Shown: positions 1-6,695, numbered from the stretch's first letter. The stretch: DNA of 11,933 bases from CF-161 sp035259145 (GCA_035259145.1 DATFWQ010000036.1:1-11933), one strand, 5' to 3'. A program made the numbers and translations. Notes: generated from the letters alone by a model not told the origin.

Positions 1-327
1 TTGTCGCGGGAGCAGGGTATCGACGCGGTGATGGACGAATTCCAGCTAGACGCGCTGGTGGCGCCGACTGCTGGTCCGGCCTGGGTCACAGACCTCGTGG
101 ACGGGGACCACCACATAACGGCCAGCTCGACGCCGGCCGCGCAGGCTGGCTATCCGATCGTGACCGTGCCTGCAGGCTTCAGCTTCGGGCTGCCCGTGAA
201 CATATCGTTCATCGGCAGGGCGTTCAGCGAGGCCACACTGATCCGGCTGGCCTTCGCGTTCGAGCAGGCAACCAGAGTGCGCAGGCCGCCACAGTTTCTG
301 CCCACGATCGAGCTGCCGGTGCGCTAG
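1..327 (+). CDS. Amidase signature family enzyme, C-terminal fragment (5' end outside window)
   Basis: The reading frame is open from the first base, so the gene continues upstream of the window; the TTG at position 1 is unlikely to be the true start. The 108 visible residues match the end of actinobacterial amidase-signature (AS) hydrolases of about 500 residues. These show an LDALVAPT stretch, a GPAWVTDLV segment, then an AGYPIVTVPAG strand, an LPVNISFIGR strand, and a final helix containing FAFEQAT followed by RRPPQFLP. AS enzymes hydrolyse carboxamides with a Ser-cisSer-Lys triad. That triad lies in the N-terminal half and cannot be checked here. The substrate cannot be inferred. The gene ends in TAG and no clear terminator hairpin follows. 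It is on the opposite strand to most of the window and shows no functional link to the secretion locus. Confidence 0.88.
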   Translation: MSREQGIDAVMDEFQLDALVAPTAGPAWVTDLVDGDHHITASSTPAAQAGYPIVTVPAGFSFGLPVNISFIGRAFSEATLIRLAFAFEQATRVRRPPQFLPTIELPVR

Positions 328-978
328 CGGCGTGCCCCGGACCGGATCGCTCGCGCGCACGCGTCCATATCATGACGACGCCGGTCCGCGCCTTGGGGCG
401 GCTGACGACCCTGGCGACGCTTGCGATGTTGAGCCACGCGGCTGCGACGGGCTTCAGGACGCGGTGTGGCAGCGGCGGACCTTGCCGCATTCCATAACCG
501 AACTCGCTCCACGCGCCGATGCCTGGTTGGGCCAAGAAGCTCTCGTCAGGCCGACCAGGGTCAACAACGGCCGGTTGCCGGGCTCGAGAACAGAGCCTTT
601 TCCAGCTCTGAACTGTCCAATGTTCGTCGTCGACTCGTCTGGACGAAGATCGGACCATTCAAAGCTCAAACGTGTGTTTGTGCGCGTGCTGTGACCCAGT
701 AATTTGGGGGTTTGATGTCACGTCCCATGGCGGAGCTTGGTGTTCGGGAAACCGAGCGGGCCGTGTGCTACCGGCGGGTAGCCGGAGGCACCGGCTTGCG
801 GCCCAGCTGCGATTGCGGGTGGTCACGGCGAGGCGACAAGGCGCCAACTGCGCCACCGCCGGCGCGGTCATCCCTAAGGTAAAGGCACAGCCCCGTGTCC
901 CAGAGGGTCGCTACAAAATCGACGTGCTGGACTCTGAATGGCGACGCTCATTGACGCGGCGCCGAGCAAGGCTATCTT
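328..978. other. Gene-poor intergenic stretch
   Basis: No convincing gene is visible on either strand. Long open frames exist, but their translations are rich in Arg, Pro and Cys and look like chance frames in GC-rich DNA. The least bad candidate is a 55-codon frame at 715-882 (plus strand) preceded by a G-run; it contains a CDCGW motif but I do not recognise it. Base composition here is less GC-rich around 600-720 than in the genes. The stretch may be decayed sequence between the amidase and the downstream small membrane protein. Confidence 0.5.
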
Positions 979-1098
979 GTGATCGTGCCATTCAACCTTC
1001 ATCCCGCGTATCTCGTCATAGAGCTTGTATTGCTGGTCATTCTGGCCCTCGCCGTTATCTGGGTCTTCCAACGCTTGATCCGGAAAAGCCGGCATTAG
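979..1098 (+). CDS. Candidate single-pass small membrane protein (39 aa)
   Basis: This short frame starts with GTG at 979 (a second in-frame GTG is at 985) and ends at TAG 1096-1098. An AAGG sequence at 968-971 lies 7 bases before the first GTG, which favours that start. The product has a short polar N-terminus (residues 1-9, containing PFNLHP), one clean hydrophobic helix at about residues 10-29 (YLVIELVLLVILALAVIWVF), and a short basic tail with QRLIRKSRH. By the positive-inside rule the C-terminus would be cytosolic. I do not recognise a family. The amphipathic order (polar, helix, basic tail, immediate stop) is hard to get by chance, but third-position GC is only moderate and no neighbour gives context. 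The overlapping minus-strand frame looks like a shadow. Confidence 0.42.
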   Translation: MIVPFNLHPAYLVIELVLLVILALAVIWVFQRLIRKSRH

Positions 1099-1426
1099 CA
1101 GCCCCAGTAGGACACATGTATAGGTAGGCTGCCGACTGGGACCCCCGTACCACCGTTCGCACCAGGAGAAGCCACGACGGACGAGGTGGGGTTGCACCAG
1201 CAGAGATGCTCCGCGCCTGCGGCGTGACGAGCCTCGAGCTGGCGGCGATGTTCGACGTGCGAAGAAGGGCTGTGGGGAAAGCGTCGCGTTCTAGGCCAAG
1301 GTGATCGCCGATGGCCATTCCTCCTTCCGCGCCAACATTGAGAACCTCAACATCAGGCAGCCTCGAGGTAGGTCATTGCGGATGTGCTACTGAGCACGCG
1401 GACCTCGTGGATCGAGCGTGATGCAA
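1099..1426. other. Intergenic stretch without a supported gene
   Basis: Nothing here can be called as a gene. A 32-codon plus-strand frame at 1206-1304 contains a SLELAAMFDVRRRAV segment that resembles one helix-turn-helix unit, possibly a remnant of a regulator, but it is too short to support. A small hairpin (GTGCT, loop ACTG, AGCAC; 1384-1397) lies about 30 bases past the end of the minus-strand 2H-phosphoesterase gene and is a weak candidate terminator for it. Confidence 0.45.
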
Positions 1427-1942
1427 TCAGCGGAATAGAAACCTCCGGACCTTGACCCATCCCGCAGGCCCCCCTTGGAAAAGAGCCAGCTCTGTCGCGC
1501 GCGCATGAATCGGCAGCAATGGGGCAACTAAATCCTGAGCCCCGCGCATCTGGTCCACCGGACCGTGGTCCCCGATCGTAAGGTGTGGGGTGATCTCGTC
1601 ATACGCACCGTCGTACGGCCGTGTCCCGAATTCTCTCTCGACCAGCAGTGAAAGCATGCGAAATGGATCCTCAGGGTGTGGAGCCAGCCATAACACCGCT
1701 TCGCCGAACCACCGCACTTCAGTCAGCGAAAACTCGAAGCCCGCGGTCTCCGAGCAGATCTTCTCAAGGCGATCGACAATCGCCTCGCCTACGTCGTTCG
1801 GGTGGAGAAACGGATACATCACCGTGACGTGCTCAGGAACACCAAGAGCCGCACCTGGATCTAGGCGCAGCCGGGTATCCCGAATGACCGTCGGCATATC
1901 CGGAACGGTGATCAGCAGCGCCGTCTCGAGATCTGCATGCAT
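1427..1942 (-). CDS. 2H phosphoesterase superfamily protein (2'-5' RNA ligase-like)
   Basis: The product is a 171-aa cytosolic protein with the two signature His-x-Thr motifs of the 2H fold: HVT at residues 38-40, inside an ALGVPEHVTVMYPF stretch, and HLT at residues 120-122, inside TPHLTIGDHG. The length suits a single 2H domain. Members hydrolyse or ligate 2',5'- or cyclic phosphodiester bonds in RNA or nucleotides, and the real substrate of most actinobacterial members is unknown. The frame extends upstream to 1996, but I chose the ATG at 1942 because related proteins begin a few residues before the ETALLITVP strand, and the extra 18 residues are Cys-rich and atypical. No strong Shine-Dalgarno precedes this ATG. 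It lies downstream of the XRE operon on the same strand and may be its last gene. Whether its job relates to that regulator is unknown. Confidence 0.85.
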   Translation of the reverse strand: MHADLETALLITVPDMPTVIRDTRLRLDPGAALGVPEHVTVMYPFLHPNDVGEAIVDRLEKICSETAGFEFSLTEVRWFGEAVLWLAPHPEDPFRMLSLLVEREFGTRPYDGAYDEITPHLTIGDHGPVDQMRGAQDLVAPLLPIHARATELALFQGGPAGWVKVRRFLFR

Positions 1943-1955
1943 GACCGAGGTGATC

Positions 1956-2102
1956 TCAGCTGTCTGGCGCGAACAGCACCATTTCGGCCCGACCACCCCG
2001 ACACCGCTGCCTCAATCGGGCCTGGACTTCGCCGAGCGCGAATTCAGCCACGATCACTCGCGGACCGAGAAATGGCGTGTCGAGCTCGGCGAGCCATCGC
2101 AC
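1956..2102 (-). CDS. Candidate 48-aa hypothetical protein between regulator and 2H gene
   Basis: A GTG-initiated frame of 48 codons lies between the XRE gene (ends 2131) and the 2H-phosphoesterase ATG (1942), ending 13 bases before the latter. A GGAG sequence lies about 11 bases upstream of the GTG, which is somewhat far. Roughly 70 percent of third positions are G or C, and the translation looks protein-like: an LAELDTPFLGPRVIVAEFALG stretch and a VQARLRQR helix, then a basic Gly/Arg turn and an EMVLFAPDS end. I recognise no family. It could be a real small protein, a remnant of a longer one, or a chance frame; if translated, it could couple XRE and 2H translation. Confidence 0.28.
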   Translation of the reverse strand: MRWLAELDTPFLGPRVIVAEFALGEVQARLRQRCRGGRAEMVLFAPDS

Positions 2103-2130
2103 ATCGAGACCAACTCCGGAACCACTTTCC

Positions 2131-2451
2131 CTACACCTCCCCATCCGACCCATGTGCGCCCGCGGTCTCCTGCGACGTTCCCGTGCGAGCCGAGGCGGCG
2201 TAGAGCTGCTCGGACATGGGCGTGAAAGGTCGACGGCTGAAGATGGCTTCCACCGGAAGCCCGAAATACTCGGCCGCCCGCAGGGCAAGGTCGAGGCTCG
2301 GGTTGTACTCGCCTCGCTCGAGGTAGCCGATGGTCTGGTAGTTGACGCCCACGGCGTCCGCCAGGTCCTGCCGTGAGAGTCCACGTTCGGTCCGCAGCAC
2401 CGCAAGTCGGTTATGGAGCACGGGTTCGGTCCTCTGCGGGATGCGAGCCAT
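2131..2451 (-). CDS. XRE/Cro-CI family helix-turn-helix transcriptional regulator
   Basis: The 106-aa product has a classic HTH_3 domain at residues 14-70: NRLAVLRTERGLSRQDLA leads into VNYQTIGYLERGEYNPSL, then LALRAAEYFGLPVEAIF. The recognition helix is about residues 37-46. The C-terminal 30 residues are polar and probably disordered. This compact form (HTH, then 'VEAIFSRRPF') matches the small regulators that are paired with a multi-pass membrane protein in many bacteria. Its start ATG overlaps the stop of the upstream membrane gene as TGATG, and a GGAGG lies 4 bases before the ATG within the upstream gene, so translation is probably coupled. The likely role is autoregulation of this operon through the palindrome at 2975-2998; that is inference from position. 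Confidence 0.9.
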   Translation of the reverse strand: MARIPQRTEPVLHNRLAVLRTERGLSRQDLADAVGVNYQTIGYLERGEYNPSLDLALRAAEYFGLPVEAIFSRRPFTPMSEQLYAASARTGTSQETAGAHGSDGEV

Positions 2452-2939
2452 CAGGCCTCCGGTGGGGCGTCGGGCTCGATCCAGGCGAGTGCCGCTGTCG
2501 GCAGCAGCGGGATCAGAACGCCGACGCTGAGGGCCATGCCGCCCACAACAGCCGCGTCCAGCGTTACGGTCCGGCCCAGTCCCAGCACCTGCACCGCGAG
2601 GCCGGCTACGGCAGCAACGACGACCGCCGAGAGCACCTGGTAGGAAAGGACCATGGCCCGGTCCCGCAGCTGGCGCTGACGCTCATCGAGGTCGGCGCGC
2701 ATGTCCGCCCGGTCGCGCACGAACCGGTAGAGGACGAATGAGCCGCCCGCGGTCGCACCGATCAGAAGGAAGCTGACCGGGCCCCAGAAGAGCTTGGAAA
2801 CGGGGGTGGCGAGCCAAAAGGCTGACCAGCCGTACATGCTCGGCAGGCCGAGCAATGACAACATAACGATCAGGCGCCGGGCACGCCTGGGCAACCGGTC
2901 GATCCAGGACGTGGCAGGCCTAACTGGAGTCTTCACCAT
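2451..2939 (-). CDS. Four-helix membrane protein paired with the XRE regulator
   Basis: The product is 162 aa with four predicted membrane helices at about residues 24-45, 52-74, 99-119 and 129-153. A charged cytosolic loop between helices 2 and 3 contains DLDERQRQLRDRA, a motif form seen in small actinobacterial membrane proteins that sit beside XRE regulators. The frame is open to an ATG at 2960, but a GGAGG at 2947-2951 lies 7 bases before the ATG at 2939, so that start is chosen. Basic residues before helix 1 (RLPRRARR) place the N-terminus inside. It is first in the operon, directly behind the promoter at 2978-3006, and its stop overlaps the XRE start by one base. Function is unknown. 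By analogy with similar pairs it may sense or respond to an envelope condition, but nothing in the sequence proves this. Confidence 0.85.
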   Translation of the reverse strand: MVKTPVRPATSWIDRLPRRARRLIVMLSLLGLPSMYGWSAFWLATPVSKLFWGPVSFLLIGATAGGSFVLYRFVRDRADMRADLDERQRQLRDRAMVLSYQVLSAVVVAAVAGLAVQVLGLGRTVTLDAAVVGGMALSVGVLIPLLPTAALAWIEPDAPPEA

Positions 2940-2946
2940 CACAATT

Positions 2947-2951
2947 CCTCC
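2947..2951 (-). promoter_or_regulatory. Ribosome binding site deciding the start of the membrane gene
   Basis: GGAGG on the minus strand, 7 bases before the ATG at 2939. The longer alternative starting at 2960 has this site inside its coding sequence, so the shorter start is favoured. Confidence 0.75.
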
Positions 2952-2974
2952 GTCATTCATACAGATCTACGCTG

Positions 2975-2998
2975 CTGTATATAGCATAGATACTACAG
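2975..2998. promoter_or_regulatory. Candidate operator (CTGTA...TACAG inverted repeat)
   Basis: CTGTA at 2975-2979 and TACAG at 2994-2998 are inverted arms separated by 14 bases, covering the -10 element and most of the spacer of the operon promoter. A protein bound here would block RNA polymerase. ACAGAT also occurs twice (2961-2966 and 2995-3000). The XRE regulator encoded by this operon is the obvious candidate ligand, but the arms are short and the binding is inferred. Confidence 0.35.
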
Positions 2999-3006
2999 AT
3001 TGTCAA
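2978..3006 (-). promoter_or_regulatory. Sigma70-type promoter of the membrane protein/XRE operon
   Basis: On the minus strand a perfect -35 TTGACA (3006-3001) is followed by a 17-base spacer and TATATA (2983-2978), preceded by TG one base away (an extended -10). It lies in an AT-rich island of about 70 bases in otherwise GC-rich DNA. Transcription would begin near 2971, giving a leader of about 30 bases before the ATG at 2939. This is the best promoter in the window by consensus. Confidence 0.75.
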
Positions 3007-3012
3007 CAATGA

Positions 3013-3162
3013 TCACCAAATCCTGACTGGCAACCACCGGGGCCGGCCGACCTGGCGCGCAAGCACCGCGAGCTGATCGCGCAGGGCCAGCACTTCGGCG
3101 CGAAGCCGGGCCTCGGACGCGCCCAGACGATCAGCACCGAGTCCGACATTCTTTAGGGACTT
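3013..3162 (-). pseudogene. Remnant of a transposase/integrase N-terminal region
   Basis: A minus-strand frame here encodes a stretch with SEARLRAEVLALRDQLAVLARQ followed by VGRPRW. This matches the N-terminal coiled segment of integrase-core (DDE) transposases common in actinobacteria, where 'LRHQLAVLRRQ' and 'RPR' precede the helix-turn-helix. After RPRW only a few residues follow before a TGA at 3013-3015, so the catalytic DDE part is absent. No terminal repeats are visible. The remnant ends a few bases from the -35 box of the XRE operon, suggesting that an old insertion or rearrangement endpoint lies just upstream of that promoter. The similarity is short, so the family is a moderate-confidence call. 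Confidence 0.38.
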
Positions 3163-3541
3163 GCGGTGGACGAAGGCGCGCGCCGCTCCAACATGAAGGC
3201 CTGGATGTCGGTCCAGACGACCTTGCGCGGTCGGGCCCATCCAGCTTGGAGAGGAGGCGCAGCCAGCCGACCGTTGATCGGAATGGGCTTTCGCACCTTG
3301 GCACGTTGCCTCCTTCGGCGATCAGGCCCTGCATGATGGGACCACCTGGAGACCCGCCGCTCACAAGACCAGGCTGAGGGCTTCCGGGGGGCTCGCCAGG
3401 GCCAGTGGCCGAGTCGACCGGGTGGGCGTGACGGCACAGCCTTTCGGCATCCACAGGTGTCGTACATCTGAGATCCCGCCGTCCGCTGACAGTTCCGCGC
3501 ATGTTGGCGTGCCCAGATCGGCCTCGGGCGTGCGATAGGGA
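3163..3541. other. Non-coding or decayed stretch
   Basis: No intact gene is visible between the transposase remnant and the stop of the alpha/beta hydrolase. Open frames are present on the minus strand, but they are Arg/Pro/Ser-rich continuations of shadows of the hydrolase gene. No clear terminator hairpin for the hydrolase was found. The stretch may be further debris of the mobile element, but I cannot show this. Confidence 0.4.
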
Positions 3542-4519
3542 TCAGTGGAAAGCCGCGGCCAGAAAGCTGAGGACGGCGCGCTCGTATGGGATCGGGTCTC
3601 GCCCGTATGCAGTGATGTGGTCTGCACCCGGCACGACCAACAACTTCTTCGGGCCTCGAGCCGCCCGAAACACGGCGTATCCCTGCGTCGGCGGCACGAC
3701 GACGTCCGAGGTCCCGACGATCACCAACAGGGGCTGGCGGAGCCGGCCGGCAGCCATGACAGGACGAACCCGAGCCGGGTCGTAGCCAAGGTCGAGCTTC
3801 GCCATGATGTCGAGGGGCATCCCGAATGGGACAAAGGGAAGCCTTGTCGCGTGCTCCCATGCGTACTGCTGCTCGCTGGGCAGGTCCGCGAAGGGGCTGT
3901 CGGCCACGACCACCGCAACGCGCGAGTCGCTAACTGCCTCCTCCAACGCAGCCACAGCCCCCATGGAGTACCCGATCACCCCCACCGTCCCCGGCGAACG
4001 CGAGTGGGCAAAATCGATGGCCGCTCGCAGGTCGTCAGGCTCCGCCCAGCCCAGCGTGGTGTAACTGCCGTCTGACTGTCCATGGCCTCGAAAGTCGAAG
4101 AGCAGCAGATTGTAGCCGGCGGCGTGCAGGTAACCTGACTCGTCGTGGGGTTGGCGCCGGCTACTCGTCCAGCCGTGCGCCATAAGGATGGTCGGGCCCC
4201 CGGTGCCGGGGATCCACCAACCACGTAGGGTGAGGCCCGCCTGGTCGCGAAAGGACACGTCTTGATAGGTCCAGCCGCGGGCGGACGGCGGCGGCCCGAT
4301 ATCCGAGCGCCGCGGATGGTAGACCAGGCGCTCGATCACGAGCGAGCCCCCGATCCAGATCAGGAGGAGGGCCAGCGTCGCGAGGGTGAGGGCCAGTGCT
4401 GTGCGGCGCCGAACGCTGCGGGGGACGCGGCCGACTCGCTCCGGCGAGGCGGCGGACCAACGCGGCCGGGTGCTCGAAGCGGTCGCCACGCGCAGATCAT
4501 GCGGCGTCGACACGTGCAT
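3542..4519 (-). CDS. Membrane-anchored alpha/beta hydrolase
   Basis: The product is 325 aa. A basic stretch (RRR, residues 37-39) precedes one membrane helix at about residues 40-62, so the catalytic domain probably faces outward or lies at the membrane surface. The fold markers are in order: oxyanion-side HG at 115-116 in MAHGWTSS, the FDFRGHGQSD loop at 141-150, nucleophile elbow GYSMG with Ser185, acid Asp272 in GTSDVVVP, and His301 in GADHITAY. This is the complete Ser-Asp-His triad of the S9/BAAT-like alpha/beta hydrolases often annotated as dienelactone hydrolase or YqkD-type. The substrate is unknown (ester or peptide). The start ATG has AGG 6 bases upstream. It stands alone on the minus strand, separated from the secretion operon by the hairpin at 4755-4783, so it is probably an independent unit. 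Confidence 0.88.
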   Translation of the reverse strand: MHVSTPHDLRVATASSTRPRWSAASPERVGRVPRSVRRRTALALTLATLALLLIWIGGSLVIERLVYHPRRSDIGPPPSARGWTYQDVSFRDQAGLTLRGWWIPGTGGPTILMAHGWTSSRRQPHDESGYLHAAGYNLLLFDFRGHGQSDGSYTTLGWAEPDDLRAAIDFAHSRSPGTVGVIGYSMGAVAALEEAVSDSRVAVVVADSPFADLPSEQQYAWEHATRLPFVPFGMPLDIMAKLDLGYDPARVRPVMAAGRLRQPLLVIVGTSDVVVPPTQGYAVFRAARGPKKLLVVPGADHITAYGRDPIPYERAVLSFLAAAFH

Positions 4520-4754
4520 TCAGTGCCTGCCAAACGTTCGCCGCTCTTCCAAATGAAGACCTTGCCGCACGCGCCGACGTATCGAGAATCAGGTCAGGGT
4601 AGGTTGGCGATGCCGCACCATGGTGGCACTGTCGTGTTTCCGAAAGGGCAGGGCAACCTCAGTGGCAATCCCGAGCAATCGACCGGGAACGAGGGCGTCA
4701 GGAAGCCCGGGAGGGGGTGCTCCGCTCGGCGCGAAGCCACGACCCTGCCAACCT

Positions 4755-4783
4755 CGGGGACGAGAGCAGCCGCCTCGTCCCCG
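4755..4783 (-). terminator. GC-rich hairpin after the type VII operon
   Basis: A perfect 10-bp stem (GGGGACGAG arm at 4756-4764 with CTCGTCCCC at 4774-4782, plus the outer C4755-G4783 pair) closes a 9-base loop. It starts 33 bases beyond the stop of the last minus-strand operon gene. No U-tract follows, as is common for actinobacterial terminators. The remaining sequence from 4520 to 4754 contains no gene and should hold the hydrolase promoter, which I could not identify. Confidence 0.6.
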
Positions 4784-4815
4784 TCGGCCCCACGCCGTCA
4801 GCTGGAACCATAGCG

Positions 4816-6300
4816 TCAGTAGTCGCCGGCCCTCAGGCCGGGCATGACCAGATTCTCGCCTGTGTAGACGTCCGTCGCACTGTTCAGGTGATTGGCCTTG
4901 AGAATGTCGTCGATGATGCGCGGGTTGACCTCGCCGTACTGCCGCAGGGCGATCGAATCGAGCGTGTCGTTCGCCCCGACGGTCAGTGTCGGCAGCTGCG
5001 CCCCGATGCCCGTGGTGTTCTTCAGGATGTCGAGAACCTGCGGCGTTATCTGCCCGGCGGAGGAGTAATAGACGTAGCCGCGCGCCCCTCTTATCACCGG
5101 CGAGAGGCCCGGGATCGCGACGTCGAGTACGCCGTTGACCGCGATCGTCGTGGGAACAGTGACCTGCTGCGGAAGTCCCTGCGTCCCGCCGCTGAGCGCG
5201 AACACAAGGGCGTTGCCGCCGACGATGAAGACGAGGGTCGTGCCCAGCGAGAATAGCGTGCCGTGCTCGAGCGAACCAGGGATGTCGAAGTTGAGGCCCT
5301 TGCCCTGGATCAGCCCGAGGTTGACGAAGTTGTAGAGAGTGGCCGTGCCCCCGACCACCATGAGCCTGGACGCGGACGATCTGAGGAACGATAGCCAGGC
5401 CTCTTTGCCGAGGCCAAGCTCGGGCACCTGCTCGAGTGCCCACTCCGGCATCTCAGCTTCGTTGGGCAACCAGGGAGGGGGGCGCAGTGCTGCCCACCTG
5501 CCGAGCGGCCCATAGGCGGGACCGCCCTTGACCGGTCCGATCAGGAGCGAGGTGAGGAGCACGTTCTGGAGGTTGGCGAAGAAGATCTGGCCCGCGTCGT
5601 ACTTGCTCCACCCCTTCGTGCCGTCCCCCCCGAACAGGTATGACCTTTCGAAGATCCGGAGGCCCCAGTTGGTGAACTCCTGCAGCCGGAGGTTGCCTCC
5701 GATGTTGCGGACGATGTTGGGCAGGTTCCTCCCGATGAAGTTGATCAGCCTGAAAAAGCCCGACCTCAGGAAGGTCAGGACCGTCCTGACCACGCTGACC
5801 AGGTTCCACGCCTCATCGGCGTCCACCGCGACCGTTGCCGCGGTGCCGGCGGTGGTGAAGATGTCGACGACCGGAATCCAGGACGCTCCGACTGAGATGC
5901 CGATGCTGATGGCGATCGTGACCAGGAGCTGGTGAAAGCAGTCGTTGAAGTTGGCCACCTGGTCGGCGAAGTCGCCGAGCGCCTTCGCCTTCTCGGAGAG
6001 CGTCCTCATCAGCTGCTCGCCCTCTTTGAGCAGCTCCGTGTGCCTCGCCTGGAAGCCCTGACCGGCGCTGTCGTTCCAGTTGTCCAGGCTGAGGTTCTTG
6101 CGAACGAGTGCGGCGACGTGGTCGTGATGGTCCTTCACAGCCTTCAGGAGGGCCAGGGTTTCGGCCTGGTGGCTGCGCAGGACGCCCTCGAGGCCGGCGA
6201 TGTCATCTGCATTCCAGACGAACTCCCAGAGTGGCCCCAGAATCTCGGCCACACTGAAGTGGTTCTGGTTGATGCCGGCACTACCCGGCGCGGCGCCCAT
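4816..6300 (-). CDS. Large putative type VII substrate: WXG-like N-terminus, hydrophobic middle, C-terminal LysM
   Basis: The product is 494 aa. Residues 33-122 form two long helices with a WNDSAG turn at 75-80, resembling a WXG100/LXG-type targeting hairpin, although the third position is Asp rather than Gly. Hydrophobic segments follow at about 124-148 and 349-370, with a Trp/Pro-rich region at 269-288. Residues 438-488 fit a LysM module: TVGANDTLDSIALRQYG, then a DDILKANHLNS helix and a VYTGENLVMPG end. LysM binds N-acetylglucosamine chains in cell wall; this version also resembles phage-tail and baseplate LysM modules. There is no classical signal peptide, so export by the adjacent system is inferred. 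A GGAGGG lies 7 bases before the ATG, and the gene follows the 115-aa gene by 15 bases. No toxin domain is recognised. It could be an exported wall-bound structural protein, or a component that stays in the membrane. Confidence 0.72.
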   Translation of the reverse strand: MGAAPGSAGINQNHFSVAEILGPLWEFVWNADDIAGLEGVLRSHQAETLALLKAVKDHHDHVAALVRKNLSLDNWNDSAGQGFQARHTELLKEGEQLMRTLSEKAKALGDFADQVANFNDCFHQLLVTIAISIGISVGASWIPVVDIFTTAGTAATVAVDADEAWNLVSVVRTVLTFLRSGFFRLINFIGRNLPNIVRNIGGNLRLQEFTNWGLRIFERSYLFGGDGTKGWSKYDAGQIFFANLQNVLLTSLLIGPVKGGPAYGPLGRWAALRPPPWLPNEAEMPEWALEQVPELGLGKEAWLSFLRSSASRLMVVGGTATLYNFVNLGLIQGKGLNFDIPGSLEHGTLFSLGTTLVFIVGGNALVFALSGGTQGLPQQVTVPTTIAVNGVLDVAIPGLSPVIRGARGYVYYSSAGQITPQVLDILKNTTGIGAQLPTLTVGANDTLDSIALRQYGEVNPRIIDDILKANHLNSATDVYTGENLVMPGLRAGDY

Positions 6301-6315
6301 CGGCTGTCCCTCCCC

Positions 6316-6663
6316 CTAGATCCCGTCGACCTGCTCGTAGTACGCGCCGATGATGCCCAGGACGTCAGCGACCACGGCGTGGTTGATATGGTGGGTTTCC
6401 GAGTAGTCGGCGACCGCCTTCTGCAGCTGCCGGTAGTGGTTCTGCACGTCCCGGTTCTCCTGCAGGAACGTCAGCCTGCCGAACATGCCCTCCACGAGCT
6501 GCGTGCTGTGCCTGTATATGGCCGCCTGCTTTTGAAGCGCTCCCAGCAGCTTCTGCCTTGTGGGGTCGTTGACCACCGCCTGGATGCTTGCCGGGTCTAC
6601 GTAGATGTCGGCGCCGCCCGGCCCGCCTCCTTTCTGCACGAGCTGCCTTGTACCGCTGCTCAT
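6316..6663 (-). CDS. 115-aa helical protein with C-terminal YxxxD, putative WXG100-like partner
   Basis: This 115-aa protein has a Gly-rich N-terminus and is then predicted almost wholly helical from about residue 24. A GMFGRL turn at 59-64 sits where a WXG motif would be, but the Trp is missing. The final helix ends with YYEQVD; residues 109-113 fit YxxxD, the general export motif that follows the helical hairpin of many type VII substrates. It contains no cysteine and no membrane helix. GGGAGG lies 5 bases before the ATG, and it is tightly placed between the second WXG100 gene (32 bases) and the LysM gene (15 bases). The most likely role is a substrate, or a small partner that pairs with the WXG-like domain of the following protein. 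The family is not recognised, and a chaperone role is possible. Confidence 0.7.
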   Translation of the reverse strand: MSSGTRQLVQKGGGPGGADIYVDPASIQAVVNDPTRQKLLGALQKQAAIYRHSTQLVEGMFGRLTFLQENRDVQNHYRQLQKAVADYSETHHINHAVVADVLGIIGAYYEQVDGI

Positions 6664-6695
6664 CTCAACCTCCCTCGAGCCTCAGCCCCATGGCC

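Noticed and set aside
691..722. GTGAC...GTCAC inverted arms around the T/G-rich segment near 700
   Set aside because: Five-base arms with a long spacer and no gene clearly controlled by them.
715..882. Plus-strand 55-codon frame with a CDCGW motif and a G-run upstream
   Set aside because: No recognised family, Arg/Pro-rich end and only a 4-base gap between G-run and ATG; could be chance.
1206..1304. 32-codon plus-strand frame resembling part of a helix-turn-helix
   Set aside because: Too short for a domain, no ribosome site, no continuation in other frames.
1384..1397. Small GTGCT/AGCAC hairpin downstream of the 2H gene
   Set aside because: Only 5 bp of stem, expected by chance in GC-rich DNA; mentioned but not called as a terminator.
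1590..2225. Plus-strand 211-codon frame
   Set aside because: Lies antisense to the 2H-phosphoesterase and XRE genes; Ser/Arg/Pro-rich translation without domain features.
3153..3860. Minus-strand 235-codon frame running into the hydrolase gene
   Set aside because: Out-of-frame shadow of the alpha/beta hydrolase with Arg/Pro/Ser-rich composition; the hydrolase frame has all catalytic motifs.
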